IMG/VR virus record: IMGVR_UViG_3300038424_000692
Coordinates: 1-27,435 of that record
DNA length: 27,435 nt
DNA from: a virus
Reading direction: 5' to 3' (one strand)
Made by a program: the position numbers and the translations under genes. Under the pieces are notes generated by a model. The model made no database searches, had not been told where the DNA came from, and saw only the letters and a list, made by a program, of their open reading frames with translations. The stretch's first letter is position 1; each line of letters opens with the position of its first letter. This document shows positions 13,043 to 21,393 of this stretch, piece after piece.

Positions 13043-15807
13043 TTTCTCTTCCTTATCCCTGCATTTACTTTATTAATCCTATATGGTTTAAATACTCTTT
13101 TTTTGTAGCTTTCTATTTCTCTCACTTCTGATTTTGATTGAAGAGCATTACGCTCGACAAAAGTCAATGGGTTTCTTTTGCTTGGCCTGAATAGTTGCGG
13201 GCTTGGATTCAATATAGGAACTTGTTTCAGAGTTGACTTTTCTCTGACAATAACGCTTCTTGCTAATGTCTTTAATGAGGCATCAACCGCTAATCTTTCC
13301 GCAAGTTCAGGAGTTGGAGCAGTTCCAAGAACAATCTCTTTTCCTCTTCTCTTTGTAATTCCAAGGAATTCTTTCGTAGCTTTTAGAAATCTTAGGTTTC
13401 TCTTTTCATTTGTCTGTGAGAATAAAGGAAAGATTGGAGGAACAGGCGAAATATTGTTTTCAGGTGTAATCAATGGCTGGGGCTGAATTAATATAGATGG
13501 CTGGACTAATTGCTGCTGCTCCTGCTGAGCCAGAATCTGAGCTTCCTGTGAAACTTGGGGCTGAATCTGATTCTGAAGAGTCATGGTAGTCAGAGAAGGA
13601 TCAGCCGCCAAGATATTTGATTGTGAAGAGCTTAACCCAGCAGCTTCTTTTGAGGACTGGATTTCTTTTGAAGAAATCCTTAAAGAAGGAATCAAAGAAG
13701 TTCTTGTAATCTCCTCCTGACTTGGAAGATTAAGATTTATTGTTGAAGATGGCGGAATCCTTAAAGGCTGTGATTCTACTGTCGCTCCTGAAACTAAAGA
13801 AGGGCTTAGCATTTCGGGATTATAGGCATAACTCGAAACCTGGGGCCTTGTTGAATATCCCCCCCCAAGATATGAAGGAATTGGAAATAATTGAATAGAT
13901 GTTGGCGGAACGGGAGATGGGGCATTTAATTTGGCTATTGAAACAGCAGAGCTTAATTGATTTGCAAGAACTTTCTGTAATTGAGGGGATAGCTTTGTAG
14001 TCTGGATTTGTCCTATATTATTTCCCGCTTCGTCCTGGACATCAATCACAAAACCTTTAATGTTCAAATCTTTTGCTGTGAAAGTTATCTTTCCAGATTG
14101 ATAAATTCTCATTGAAGGATTGCTTGAACCAATAAAGCTGATAGTTCCATCAGGATTAGTCTGGAATGTTACCAGGCTGCTTTTAGGATCATAAATTGTT
14201 GTTGGTAATATTTTTCCCTCGGAGCTTATTCTTGAGAGCTCATTTATATAAGATTTTCCCAAAACTCCCTGTTCTCCTATTGGTGTTGCAGATCGAATAT
14301 TAAGAGAACCAGCGAGAGGATTTTCAGTCGAGAAGAAATTGCGGGAGCTTATTATATTGCCTTGCCCTAATTCCTGTGAAACTCCTCCGCTTGTAAATTT
14401 TCCTATGATAGTATTTCCATCGACGAGGCTTTGCGAATAGCCTCCCCCAAAGCTCAAATATCTTTCATTTGAAGTTGGATAAATTCCCTCTCTTGATATT
14501 GTATACTGCGTTGTTTCTGGAGTTCCATAGCTTGTTCTGACTAAGGTATTGAGCATCTCATTTCCGCTTGGAGTCTGACCTCTTTCAGACACAGATTCAA
14601 CGCTTGGATTTTTTGGAATTTGCGAGTTAAGGATAGAATTCCTTGCAAGAAGTCCGATTCCCAAAGCACCTAATCCTGTTTCAACTGAAGGAGGAACATA
14701 AGCTAAAACATTTGAAGCTCTCGGAGAAATTCCGAGATTAGACTGCAGATATTCGCTTGTAGTTGTCCTCTGCATCTTTGGAATAGGAGCATTCGTCAAT
14801 CCAGAGATTCCCTGATTCAATAATAAGACTTGCCCGGCTCCTGGAATAAAATATGGAAGAGTTTCTCCTGCAAATTCTCCTAGCCTCGTATATTGATCTC
14901 CTCCAGCAGCTTTCGAAGGAACCCATTTTCCATTGACAATATTCCCTCCAAGCAATTCACCTAAGCCTTGTCCAGCCCACTGGATTGTACCAGGGAGAAC
15001 TCCCAGTGGAAATCCACCATATCCTTGAATATCAGATAATAAAACTTGTCCTCTTGTAGGTGTTCTTGTCAAGATTCCCCCAGGCAATAATGGAGTTTGA
15101 TTTTGAAGAGGAACAAGATTGCTTGTATTTCCAAAAAGATTAGTCAGATAATTTGCTGCAGGACTTTGAGGTGCTGGAATATTATAGGAATAACCTGTTA
15201 AGTTTCCCTGAGAATCATATTTGGGATTATATCCTAGTCTTTGCATACTTCCCGGATTAAATTCTATTTGGGAAAGATTGGATATTTGATCTGGCGTAAG
15301 AGTTGGAGTAGTTGGAAAATTCGTAGAAATTATATCGGGATGAGCTCCTTGCAATGCAGCTGCAGAAGTTCCGCCAACTCTTGCTCCCTGCGATGCAAGA
15401 TAATTAGCAAGCTGAGAAGCACTTCCCCCGCCAGCTATTATATTCTGAACGTTGGCTGCTTGAGTCTGAGCCGCAATATTTCCTCCGGTTGCTGCAAGAG
15501 TTCCTCCTGCTCCAGATAATTGAGAGACAGAAGTCCCAGTAGTCAAAGTTCCCCCACCATAATATGGAGAACTTCCACCTCTAATAACAGCACCAGCACC
15601 AGCAACAACAGTACCCCCTGTAAGTGCAGAAGTTCCTGGACCAACAATCGGTGTAACGGGAGCTCCTTGTTGCCAATTATAAGGAATACCTGCAACTACA
15701 TTCTCGTAGCCTCCCGGACTAAAAGGATTAAAAGAATTGATTCCTAATGCGCCCTTAATTCCAGATATAACATTCTGGATTATATTCTGACCTGATGTTG
15801 ATGGCAT
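13039..15807 (-). CDS. Large Gly/Ser/Gln-rich virion or tape-like protein
   Basis: 922 residues, the longest protein here. No signal peptide. Residues 1-135 are Gly/Ala/Ser/Thr-rich with little charge. 250-400 contain hydrophobic stretches (YFIPGAGQVLLLNQGI; TGLGALGIGLLARN). 690-800 are Gln/Ser/Pro-rich (QEAQILAQQEQQQLVQP). The last 120 are strongly basic and contain a compact module (ITKRRGKEIVLGTAPTPEL...SLKTLARSVIVRE) that recalls a short domain repeated in archaeal virus proteins. Low-complexity middle plus basic end fits a structural protein that touches DNA or packs inside the particle. It has GAGGAG 15 bases upstream. No family firmly recognised. Confidence 0.72.
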   Translation of the reverse strand: MPSTSGQNIIQNVISGIKGALGINSFNPFSPGGYENVVAGIPYNWQQGAPVTPIVGPGTSALTGGTVVAGAGAVIRGGSSPYYGGGTLTTGTSVSQLSGAGGTLAATGGNIAAQTQAANVQNIIAGGGSASQLANYLASQGARVGGTSAAALQGAHPDIISTNFPTTPTLTPDQISNLSQIEFNPGSMQRLGYNPKYDSQGNLTGYSYNIPAPQSPAANYLTNLFGNTSNLVPLQNQTPLLPGGILTRTPTRGQVLLSDIQGYGGFPLGVLPGTIQWAGQGLGELLGGNIVNGKWVPSKAAGGDQYTRLGEFAGETLPYFIPGAGQVLLLNQGISGLTNAPIPKMQRTTTSEYLQSNLGISPRASNVLAYVPPSVETGLGALGIGLLARNSILNSQIPKNPSVESVSERGQTPSGNEMLNTLVRTSYGTPETTQYTISREGIYPTSNERYLSFGGGYSQSLVDGNTIIGKFTSGGVSQELGQGNIISSRNFFSTENPLAGSLNIRSATPIGEQGVLGKSYINELSRISSEGKILPTTIYDPKSSLVTFQTNPDGTISFIGSSNPSMRIYQSGKITFTAKDLNIKGFVIDVQDEAGNNIGQIQTTKLSPQLQKVLANQLSSAVSIAKLNAPSPVPPTSIQLFPIPSYLGGGYSTRPQVSSYAYNPEMLSPSLVSGATVESQPLRIPPSSTINLNLPSQEEITRTSLIPSLRISSKEIQSSKEAAGLSSSQSNILAADPSLTTMTLQNQIQPQVSQEAQILAQQEQQQLVQPSILIQPQPLITPENNISPVPPIFPLFSQTNEKRNLRFLKATKEFLGITKRRGKEIVLGTAPTPELAERLAVDASLKTLARSVIVREKSTLKQVPILNPSPQLFRPSKRNPLTFVERNALQSKSEVREIESYKKRVFKPYRINKVNAGIRKRK

Positions 15808-15840
15808 GGAGGACTTTCATCTCCTCTGCATGAATAAGTA

Positions 15841-16074
15841 TTATTCTTCATTTTTTCCCCCATAAGCTGTCAAGTCTGTTACAACAAGAATTCCAGATAC
15901 AAGGGTTCCAATTTCAATTCCTGAAGTCATTGAAATGTTTCCAACCAAAGCTAAAAATCCAAAAGCCAATACAAATCCCAAAATAACTGCGAATAATAAA
16001 TATAATCCATGATTGTTCTGAATCCACTTTTCCAAGTTTTCATCAAATCTCATTAACGAATCTCCAAATGTCAT
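15841..16074 (-). CDS. Two-span membrane protein, unknown
   Basis: 77 residues. Charged first 24 residues (MRFDENLEKWIQNN), then two hydrophobic helices (about 24-46 and 52-70) and a tail GGKNEE. It overlaps the preceding small gene by ATGA. Similar in plan to several other proteins in this operon. No family recognised. Confidence 0.68.
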   Translation of the reverse strand: MTFGDSLMRFDENLEKWIQNNHGLYLLFAVILGFVLAFGFLALVGNISMTSGIEIGTLVSGILVVTDLTAYGGKNEE

Positions 16075-16220
16075 TTTAACATCTTCTCGTCAATCTTTAT
16101 GTTTATTTTCTTTCCAGAGGATAGATGGCTTTTAAGCTTTTCCGATAATTCTTTCTTTGGAATATCAATCCTGATCTGCCCATTATTTTTATTTACTGTC
16201 GGCTTCACAAAAATATCCAT
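16071..16220 (-). CDS. 49-residue soluble protein, unknown
   Basis: ATG at 16220, stop overlapping the next ATG (ATGA at 16071-16074). The sequence begins MDIFVKPTVNKNNGQIRIDIPKK and continues ELSEKLKSH...INIKIDEKMLK: alternating strand-helix-strand, Lys-rich, like a small MazE/AbrB-type or Arc-like fold. The coupling to the next gene supports it as real despite its length. Confidence 0.6.
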   Translation of the reverse strand: MDIFVKPTVNKNNGQIRIDIPKKELSEKLKSHLSSGKKINIKIDEKMLK

Positions 16221-16250
16221 TAATTAGTGAATTACCAGTAATTTATAAAT

Positions 16251-16544
16251 TTATCTAAATCCCTTGCTTTCAAGATTCTCTTTTACTTTATCTATAATAT
16301 CGAAAGGAATGCCTGCTTTTACCATAATCCCGACTGCCACCATGGTTACCGGAATTTGTTTTGTAAGATTTGAAATTATTCCGTATTTTTCCTGCATTAT
16401 TTTCAGTATTCCCCTGAACTGGGCACTGCTTGTGCTTATGAAATGATCTAGAGGCGCTCCGCTAATTTCCCTGATATTTATCTCGACGATGAAGTCATCA
16501 ATTTCCTTTCCGTATGATTTCCAAGAAGCATGATCATATCCCAT
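16251..16544 (-). CDS. Small soluble protein, unknown
   Basis: 97 residues, mixed helix and strand (IDDFIVEINIREI; VAVGIMVKAGIPFDIIDKVKENL). Its ATG overlaps the stop of the preceding gene by one base (TAATG). No membrane helix strong enough to call, though residues 67-82 are hydrophobic. No family recognised. Confidence 0.65.
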   Translation of the reverse strand: MGYDHASWKSYGKEIDDFIVEINIREISGAPLDHFISTSSAQFRGILKIMQEKYGIISNLTKQIPVTMVAVGIMVKAGIPFDIIDKVKENLESKGFR

Positions 16545-17143
16545 TAAAATAAGTGGAACAAGTAATGAAGAATCAAATATCCACCGACGAGGATTCCAAG
16601 AACTACGAGCAAAGAAGCTCCCCCTCCTTTTTTCTTGTTTGCCTCTTTGTAAGTATCAAAAGTCATCTTCGCTATAATCGGCTTCTGCCCATAAACATTA
16701 TTTTGAGTTGGTATATTTTCAGTTGGGACAGATGGCTTTGCGAGAGGATCATAGGGATTCTGCCTCCACCCTGGCTGATGAACCAAAGGCATTCCTTTAT
16801 AGAAGAAAATCTCCCTTCCATCAGTTGCATGATAGATTCCGTCGGCAGTCTTGTAGACTTCCATTTCTACCTGCTGCTTTTCGAAGGAGATATTCCTGTT
16901 TTCATTTATCTTTTCTATAATCATCCATCCTTTTTTGGCTTTTGATTTTGAAACTCTTCCTCTTTGCGGAATCTTGAATTTCTTTGGCTTTTTTCCTTTC
17001 TTCTTGCTCTTATCTTCGATAGATTCAAAAATGTCATAAATCTTCTTTATCTGCTCCCTCATTGAAGGCTCTTCTTTCTGCTCCATTGGAGATTCTATGT
17101 TCTCCTTTTCCTCTTCTTTTGTGTTGTCTATTATTTTTATCAT
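16544..17143 (-). CDS. Tail-anchored charged protein, unknown
   Basis: 199 residues. The first 75 are Lys/Glu-rich (EEEKENIESPMEQKEEPSMREQ; KKKGKKPKKFKIPQRGRVSKSKAKK), the middle (80-165) is globular with TADGIYHATDGREIFFYKGM, and the last 25 are a hydrophobic helix (LLVVLGILVGGYLILHYLF). It would sit on the cytoplasmic or inner virion face with a C-terminal anchor. The strong basic patch near 45-70 could bind DNA, linking genome and membrane; this is inference. Confidence 0.68.
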   Translation of the reverse strand: MIKIIDNTKEEEKENIESPMEQKEEPSMREQIKKIYDIFESIEDKSKKKGKKPKKFKIPQRGRVSKSKAKKGWMIIEKINENRNISFEKQQVEMEVYKTADGIYHATDGREIFFYKGMPLVHQPGWRQNPYDPLAKPSVPTENIPTQNNVYGQKPIIAKMTFDTYKEANKKKGGGASLLVVLGILVGGYLILHYLFHLF

Positions 17144-17167
17144 ATTATAATTATTCGGTGAATCGAA

Positions 17168-17617
17168 TTAAAATGTTATTCCCTCCATTCCGCTATTTTG
17201 ATTATTGTTCCTTGACTTGAACCATCCCCTATTTGGCTTTCCTTCTGCTTTTCCTGGAAGTCTTGCCTGAAGACTCCTTCTTTCAGATATTGCAAGCATC
17301 AATAGGAATCCATTTAGGCTCAATGAAGGATCTGTGACAACTTTGTTTCCCAAGTCCTCAAAATATTGCTTGAACTCCGGCATCTCAAAAGTATCGGCCA
17401 TGACCTGCAGTTCCTTGTAGGCCCTCAATGGATGCCTTGGATTTCCCAATTCTTCCTTTGTAAGAAATCCAAGTTTAGTAGTATCTTCCTGCTGGATTGC
17501 CTTTAATAAAAAATCATGAATGTTTCCTGGCTTGTCAGTCCCGAAGACTCTTTGCAGATGGTCGAATACTATCTTCTGCTCTTCTTGCGAGAGCGTATCA
17601 AGGCCTATGTCAGGCAT
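17168..17617 (-). CDS. Soluble helical protein, unknown
   Basis: 149 residues, mostly helical (SQEEQKIVFDHLQRVFG; PEFKQYFEDLGNKV; LNGFLLMLAISERRSLQARLPG) with a basic, glycine-rich tail (KPNRGWFKSRNNNQ). No membrane span or cysteine. It precedes the tail-anchored gene with a 24-base gap. No family recognised. Confidence 0.66.
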   Translation of the reverse strand: MPDIGLDTLSQEEQKIVFDHLQRVFGTDKPGNIHDFLLKAIQQEDTTKLGFLTKEELGNPRHPLRAYKELQVMADTFEMPEFKQYFEDLGNKVVTDPSLSLNGFLLMLAISERRSLQARLPGKAEGKPNRGWFKSRNNNQNSGMEGITF

Positions 17618-17649
17618 TTAAATTTCTCCCCATAATTTTATTATTTGAT

Positions 17650-17811
17650 TTACCCATTATTCCTCATCTCCCCAATTCTTGCTTTTATCCAGTCTCTTAT
17701 CTCTGCAGTGGTTTCCCTCAAAGGCTGATTCTTGAATCTTGAATATATTGCAATTCCGAATATAAGAATTACTGCTCCAGGCAAGACAACATCCCAAATC
17801 GTTCCTGGCAT
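17650..17811 (-). CDS. 53-residue single-span membrane protein
   Basis: ATG at 17811 immediately follows the stop of the preceding gene. Residues 8-24 are hydrophobic (VVLPGAVILIFGIAIYS). The rest is a charged amphipathic helix (RETTAEIRDWIKARIGEMRNNG). Small phage-like membrane protein; its order in the operon and tight junction support it. Confidence 0.6.
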   Translation of the reverse strand: MPGTIWDVVLPGAVILIFGIAIYSRFKNQPLRETTAEIRDWIKARIGEMRNNG

Positions 17812-18165
17812 TCATTGAGCTCTCCTGATTTCTCTTGTCATGTCTTTATTATCAAATTTTTGCGTGCGGAATCCCTTCTTCATCCAATACATTGGCTTAT
17901 ATCCGACTTTCTTCAGTTCCTGTGCAATGTAAATTATCTTTTCCATTTCTCCCTTGATTGTATGAAAATAATCTATGAACCTCTGCTCGGCTTTTGTCTT
18001 CCATAATGGATCATCTTTCAGGTCAGGAAACTCCTTTATTACATTATTATATCCGAATTGGGGAGCTATGATATTTGCATTTGTTATATCTTTGAATAAT
18101 AATCCTTCCCCATTAACTTCTGCAGTTATTATTGTCTGCCCCAGCTGAAATGCTGCTTGAATCAT
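17812..18165 (-). CDS. Soluble protein, unknown
   Basis: 117 residues. A beta-rich start (FQLGQTIITAEVNGEGLLFKDI) is followed by charged helices (KTKAEQRFIDYFHTIKGEMEKIIYIAQELKKV) and a basic end. No membrane helix. Overlaps the previous mini-gene by 4 bases (ATGA) and abuts the next one. No family recognised. Confidence 0.66.
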   Translation of the reverse strand: MIQAAFQLGQTIITAEVNGEGLLFKDITNANIIAPQFGYNNVIKEFPDLKDDPLWKTKAEQRFIDYFHTIKGEMEKIIYIAQELKKVGYKPMYWMKKGFRTQKFDNKDMTREIRRAQ

Positions 18166-18305
18166 TTTTCCTTATCCTCCAATTCAATTATCTGCATTTC
18201 GCTGGTTCTTGATGCCAGGTCTTTCCAGAACTCTATTTTCTTTGGATTCCTGACTACGAAAACCTGACTATCATGAAACATTTTTTTTATTACTTTTATT
18301 GCCAT
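18162..18305 (-). CDS. 47-residue basic protein, unknown
   Basis: ATG at 18305 with AGAGGA just upstream; the stop overlaps the next ATG (ATGA). The sequence MAIKVIKKMFHDSQVFVVRNPKKIEFWKDLASR is strand-helix in type. An internal ATG nine codons on is an alternative start. Spacing and coupling are the main support. Confidence 0.55.
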   Translation of the reverse strand: MAIKVIKKMFHDSQVFVVRNPKKIEFWKDLASRTSEMQIIELEDKEK

Positions 18306-18329
18306 TCCTCTTTGTTCAATATACAAAAT

Positions 18330-18527
18330 TTATTTAGCCACAGCCTTGAATATTGCCCTGACTTTTTCCAGAATCTCGCCAATAGCTTCTTCTTCTGTCA
18401 AGATTGGGTGCAATGTCCCATTATCTTCTGTCAAAGTCCTTGCATCGACTTTTGGAAGTTCTTTCACAACAATAGTGCTTCCTTCTTTCTTCTCTGGGGC
18501 TTTAGTATCTTCTTTTTCTTTTCCCAT
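18330..18527 (-). CDS. 65-residue soluble charged protein, unknown
   Basis: Start at MGKEKEDTKAPEKKEG, preceded by GGAGG about eight bases upstream (18534-18540), so the more distant ATG at 18575 is rejected. It overlaps the end of the preceding gene by 26 bases. The first 20 residues are Lys/Glu-rich, followed by STIVVKELPKVDARTLTEDNG and a C-terminal helix (EEEAIGEILEKVRAIFKAV). No family recognised. Confidence 0.62.
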   Translation of the reverse strand: MGKEKEDTKAPEKKEGSTIVVKELPKVDARTLTEDNGTLHPILTEEEAIGEILEKVRAIFKAVAK

Positions 18528-18741
18528 CTGAATCCTCCTTTTTGATTTTAAAATAATGAGCCCATGCCATTCCAAGAGCGAATCCCATAATCATCCCGGC
18601 AAGGGACATGTAAGCAGAAATGTAATAATTGAAGCCGAAGTGCAATCCATAAGTCATCAGAATCGCATTTATTGAAAATCCAATGAACAGGATCATGAAG
18701 ACCATTCTCGAGTATTTATGAGCTGTTATTTCTTTTGCCAT
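18502..18741 (-). CDS. Two-span membrane protein, unknown
   Basis: 79 residues. Two helices (about 13-32 MVFMILFIGFSINAILMTYG and 40-64) and a strongly basic tail (KKEDSDGKRKRRY). Directly follows the 210-residue membrane protein. Its 3' end holds the ribosome-binding site of the next gene. Confidence 0.66.
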   Translation of the reverse strand: MAKEITAHKYSRMVFMILFIGFSINAILMTYGLHFGFNYYISAYMSLAGMIMGFALGMAWAHYFKIKKEDSDGKRKRRY

Positions 18742-18742
18742 G

Positions 18743-19375
18743 TTAATTATTGAAAAACCAATTTACATTTTCTCTCAAGTCTTCCAATATCGGGACAAGC
18801 ATGAACACGAAGCCGATAACCAATGTAAATCCTCCTATAGCATCGGTCATTGTGTTTTTATAAATATCTATTCCATACTGCGTCAGGAATATCCCGAGAA
18901 GTATCATGAGAACCCCTCCTGCAAAAGAGAACCATCTTTCTTTCCAGATGAAGAATCCAAAAATTCCAAGCCCATAGCAGATTATCATCAGTATAATCAT
19001 CACCACAAGGGAAACTCCCTGAATCTCGAAAGTATAATTCCAGGGGGAGATAGTCCCCTGATCGTTTCCATATCCATTTACAGCATAGATTCCATTGAGT
19101 GAAGTATTACAATCCCTGTAAGAGTAAGTTATATTATCAACGGAATTTAGAACCAGATTTGGAGAATATTGGTCTATCTCCGGATTGGTTGGATTTGTTA
19201 TAAGGATTGATGAGATATTATTGAATGTGCAGTTGTTGTTGCATGTCTGTATTATCTGCACGCAAGTATTTGGGAAGTATGTATTAATTGAAGAAATAGA
19301 AGCAGAACCAAATCCGATTCCCATTACCGAAATCAGGGCAATTCCAAGCATCAAGATTAATAATTTATTTTTCAT
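18743..19375 (-). CDS. Membrane protein with Cys-rich glycosylated ectodomain
   Basis: 210 residues from MKNKLLILML; this ATG overlaps the stop of the preceding mini-gene (ATGA), so a longer start is rejected. Signal peptide about 1-25, then a 90-residue outside domain with four or five cysteines (NTCVQIIQTCNNNC; YRDC) and N-x-S/T sites, then three hydrophobic helices. Disulfides and glycans point to extracellular exposure. A minor spike or envelope protein is likely by position, next to the 494-residue spike. Confidence 0.7.
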   Translation of the reverse strand: MKNKLLILMLGIALISVMGIGFGSASISSINTYFPNTCVQIIQTCNNNCTFNNISSILITNPTNPEIDQYSPNLVLNSVDNITYSYRDCNTSLNGIYAVNGYGNDQGTISPWNYTFEIQGVSLVVMIILMIICYGLGIFGFFIWKERWFSFAGGVLMILLGIFLTQYGIDIYKNTMTDAIGGFTLVIGFVFMLVPILEDLRENVNWFFNN

Positions 19376-19512
19376 CCTATGAAATGCGGAACATTTAATA
19401 TTGAGCCAGAACTTGCAGGGATTAAGCAAAAGACAGCAAAAGCAGCAAGAAAGAATATTCCAAATAAGAATAAAAAATCATCCCATCCGAAATCTATTTT
19501 ATTATTTACCAT
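19372..19512 (-). CDS. 46-residue single-span membrane protein
   Basis: ATG at 19512, two bases after the stop of the 494-residue gene; its stop overlaps the next ATG (ATGA at 19372-19375). Residues 13-33 are hydrophobic (FLFLFGIFFLAAFAVFCLIP). A tiny membrane protein translated between two spike-type genes. Confidence 0.6.
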   Translation of the reverse strand: MVNNKIDFGWDDFLFLFGIFFLAAFAVFCLIPASSGSILNVPHFIG

Positions 19513-19513
19513 T

Positions 19514-20998
19514 TTATCCGTGTGGGGTTCCTAAATACCACCATGAATTAGTGCCATTGCAATAAATCAATCCAGTGGCGTTTCTTGCGATAGTCCCATT
19601 TGATGAAGCACCACATATCAAAGCAGTTGTATTCACAGTAAGTTGGATCATACTATTAGCAGATAGGGTTATGTTTCCTTGCCCAGTAATATTAACATTG
19701 TTATTTATTGTAGTATTCCCTGCAATGTAATTCGTAGCTGTGCTGTTCTCGTAAATCCCCCAGAAGTTAGTAATTATTCCACCAGAGAAATTAACTAAAG
19801 CCGTATTAGTGAGATTTCCTATAAACAAATCATACATGTTCGTAATGTTTCCAGTCTGCAGATAAGGCTGTATAAATAGCCCGTAAGCGTTAGTTGTATT
19901 CCCGTTTATAAGCCCTCCAGTCATGTTGCTGAATCCGTAATTTATCACTTCCCCAAATAGCCCTGACCAGTAACTCGAGCCATTCATTGTCCCGTTATCA
20001 TTTAGGCTGGTTCCTCTTAATACAGAGAGATTCAATCCTACAAGATTTCCAGCATCGAAGCTGTTTACCGCCATCCATCTTGAAGCAAGGATATTTTCTG
20101 CAGTATAATTAACAGAAGAATTTGCAGTCGTGTTTGTATAAGTATAGTTGAAAGAGCTATTTCCAAATATATTGAGAGTTGAACCCCAACTTGTAGAACT
20201 TAAAGTTGTAGTGTTTATTCCTACAAAACCCGTAGTTTCGTTGATGACAAAAGAATTCAATCCATTTATATTTGAAATATTCAATCCACCCATTACATTA
20301 AGAGCATTCTGGGGCGTTGTTGTATTTATTCCAATCTTTCCGCTTGAGCCCAATACCACAAATTCTGATGTTGTCTGATTTGAAATATTAAAATAGTCCT
20401 GTGCCAATGGATTTGAGATATTGATATTACGAGTCTGATTATTTGTTGAATTATCCAAGAAAGTTATTGCTGTCCCGTTAATTACGTTAACCCAAGTTGC
20501 GAAAGTGCTATTACCCATATAATTTACAAAATTGGAATAAAGATTTGAAAAATTAGAATAGTTTGCATTCCAGTTTGTTTCAGTAGTAAGATAAGAAGCA
20601 TTCGTTTGATTCAATCCTGTAAGATATCGTCCATTTCCAAAAAGATAAGTTCCCGTGATATTCAATGCTGTGAAATTTCCTGTAAGATTAAGATTGGCAA
20701 AAGAAACATTGGAAGTAGTGTTTAAAATTTGGTCGAAGACATTGTTAAAAATATTATTTGTAATATTGTTTGTTGTATTCTGCGTTATATTATAGTAATT
20801 GTTATTATTTGTAATATTTCCGCTGGAAGAGGTTGAAGAAATCACTGCATTCGGAGAATTATACCCATAAGAATTATTATTTGTCGAGGGATTATTGTAT
20901 CCATAAGAAGCTGATACTAAAAAAATCGATAAAAGAAGCAGAAAAAGGAAACTAAATGATTTCAAAAACAACCTGTTTCCTTTTTTTTCGTTAATCAT
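19514..20998 (-). CDS. Receptor-binding fibre-like glycoprotein
   Basis: 494 residues. Signal peptide about 10-30 (FLKSFSFLFLLLLSIFLVSA), a duplicated SYGYNNPS/SYGYNSPN motif, then a shaft with about 40 N-x-S/T sites. Near 220-280 there are two GxxGINTTT units (GKIGINTTTPQNALNV and GFVGINTTT), the signature turn of phage tail-fibre beta-helices (usually G-x-V-G-I-G-T-T-x-P-x-x-x-L-x-V). The C-terminus (ALICGASSNGTIARNATG...) is globular and ends without a membrane anchor. Likely host-attachment fibre, heavily glycosylated in the archaeal way. Second gene of the operon after the capsid candidate. Confidence 0.78.
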   Translation of the reverse strand: MINEKKGNRLFLKSFSFLFLLLLSIFLVSASYGYNNPSTNNNSYGYNSPNAVISSTSSSGNITNNNNYYNITQNTTNNITNNIFNNVFDQILNTTSNVSFANLNLTGNFTALNITGTYLFGNGRYLTGLNQTNASYLTTETNWNANYSNFSNLYSNFVNYMGNSTFATWVNVINGTAITFLDNSTNNQTRNINISNPLAQDYFNISNQTTSEFVVLGSSGKIGINTTTPQNALNVMGGLNISNINGLNSFVINETTGFVGINTTTLSSTSWGSTLNIFGNSSFNYTYTNTTANSSVNYTAENILASRWMAVNSFDAGNLVGLNLSVLRGTSLNDNGTMNGSSYWSGLFGEVINYGFSNMTGGLINGNTTNAYGLFIQPYLQTGNITNMYDLFIGNLTNTALVNFSGGIITNFWGIYENSTATNYIAGNTTINNNVNITGQGNITLSANSMIQLTVNTTALICGASSNGTIARNATGLIYCNGTNSWWYLGTPHG

Positions 20999-21017
20999 TT
21001 GGTTTAGTAGGATGAAT

Positions 21018-21263
21018 TTACATCATTAAACCTGACTGTCTTAATCCTACAACAGCAATATCCATTGCAGCTACTGCGATGGCAAGGTTGTAGAATAGTG
21101 TAGTCAAATTTAATACTGTTCCTGCAGCACCAGACATGTTTGGGTTCGGATTAGAGGTGTTTCCACCAATATAAACCGCACCGGCAACAGTGCTAGCTAC
21201 TATAGGAGCTAAATTTACACCAACTACAATGATTAAAAATCCTATTAACAAATTTCCTAACAT
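21018..21263 (-). CDS. Putative major capsid protein, VP1-like of spindle-shaped viruses
   Basis: 81 residues, two hydrophobic helices (about 5-33 and 55-75) joined by a short Gly/Asn/Pro loop. The order LLIGFLIIVVGVNLAPIVAS, then a loop, then GTVLNLTTLFYNL parallels SSV1 VP1 as I remember it (a LLG...G-I-V-L-x-P-V-I-V-S helix, a T/G loop, then LLNLVPLFYIL). Shared points are the proline after the first helix and LNL-x-x-LFY at the start of the second. It is the first gene of the big operon, where a highly expressed coat protein would be, with GAGGAGG upstream and a promoter at 21334-21345. No alignment could be run. Confidence 0.72.
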   Translation of the reverse strand: MLGNLLIGFLIIVVGVNLAPIVASTVAGAVYIGGNTSNPNPNMSGAAGTVLNLTTLFYNLAIAVAAMDIAVVGLRQSGLMM

Positions 21264-21333
21264 TTGGACATCTATCCTCCTCTACAATAGGCAGATTTCC
21301 AGCAATTTCTAGAAAATTCTGATGAATCACCAT

Positions 21334-21363
21334 GATTTATTTATATCCCGCTACTTTATAAAG
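21334..21363. promoter_or_regulatory. Bidirectional promoter of capsid and ATPase operons
   Basis: The 130-base gap between divergent ATGs (21263 - strand, 21394 + strand) holds the palindromic CTTTATAAAG (21354-21363), about 35 bases before the + strand start, and TATAAATAAATC read on the - strand (21334-21345), about 75 bases before the capsid ATG. GAGGAGG at about 21276-21282 is the capsid ribosome-binding site; AAAAGGA precedes the ATG at 21394. Confidence 0.55.
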
Positions 21364-21393
21364 TTTTTTAAAGTTGAAAGACAATAAAAAGGA

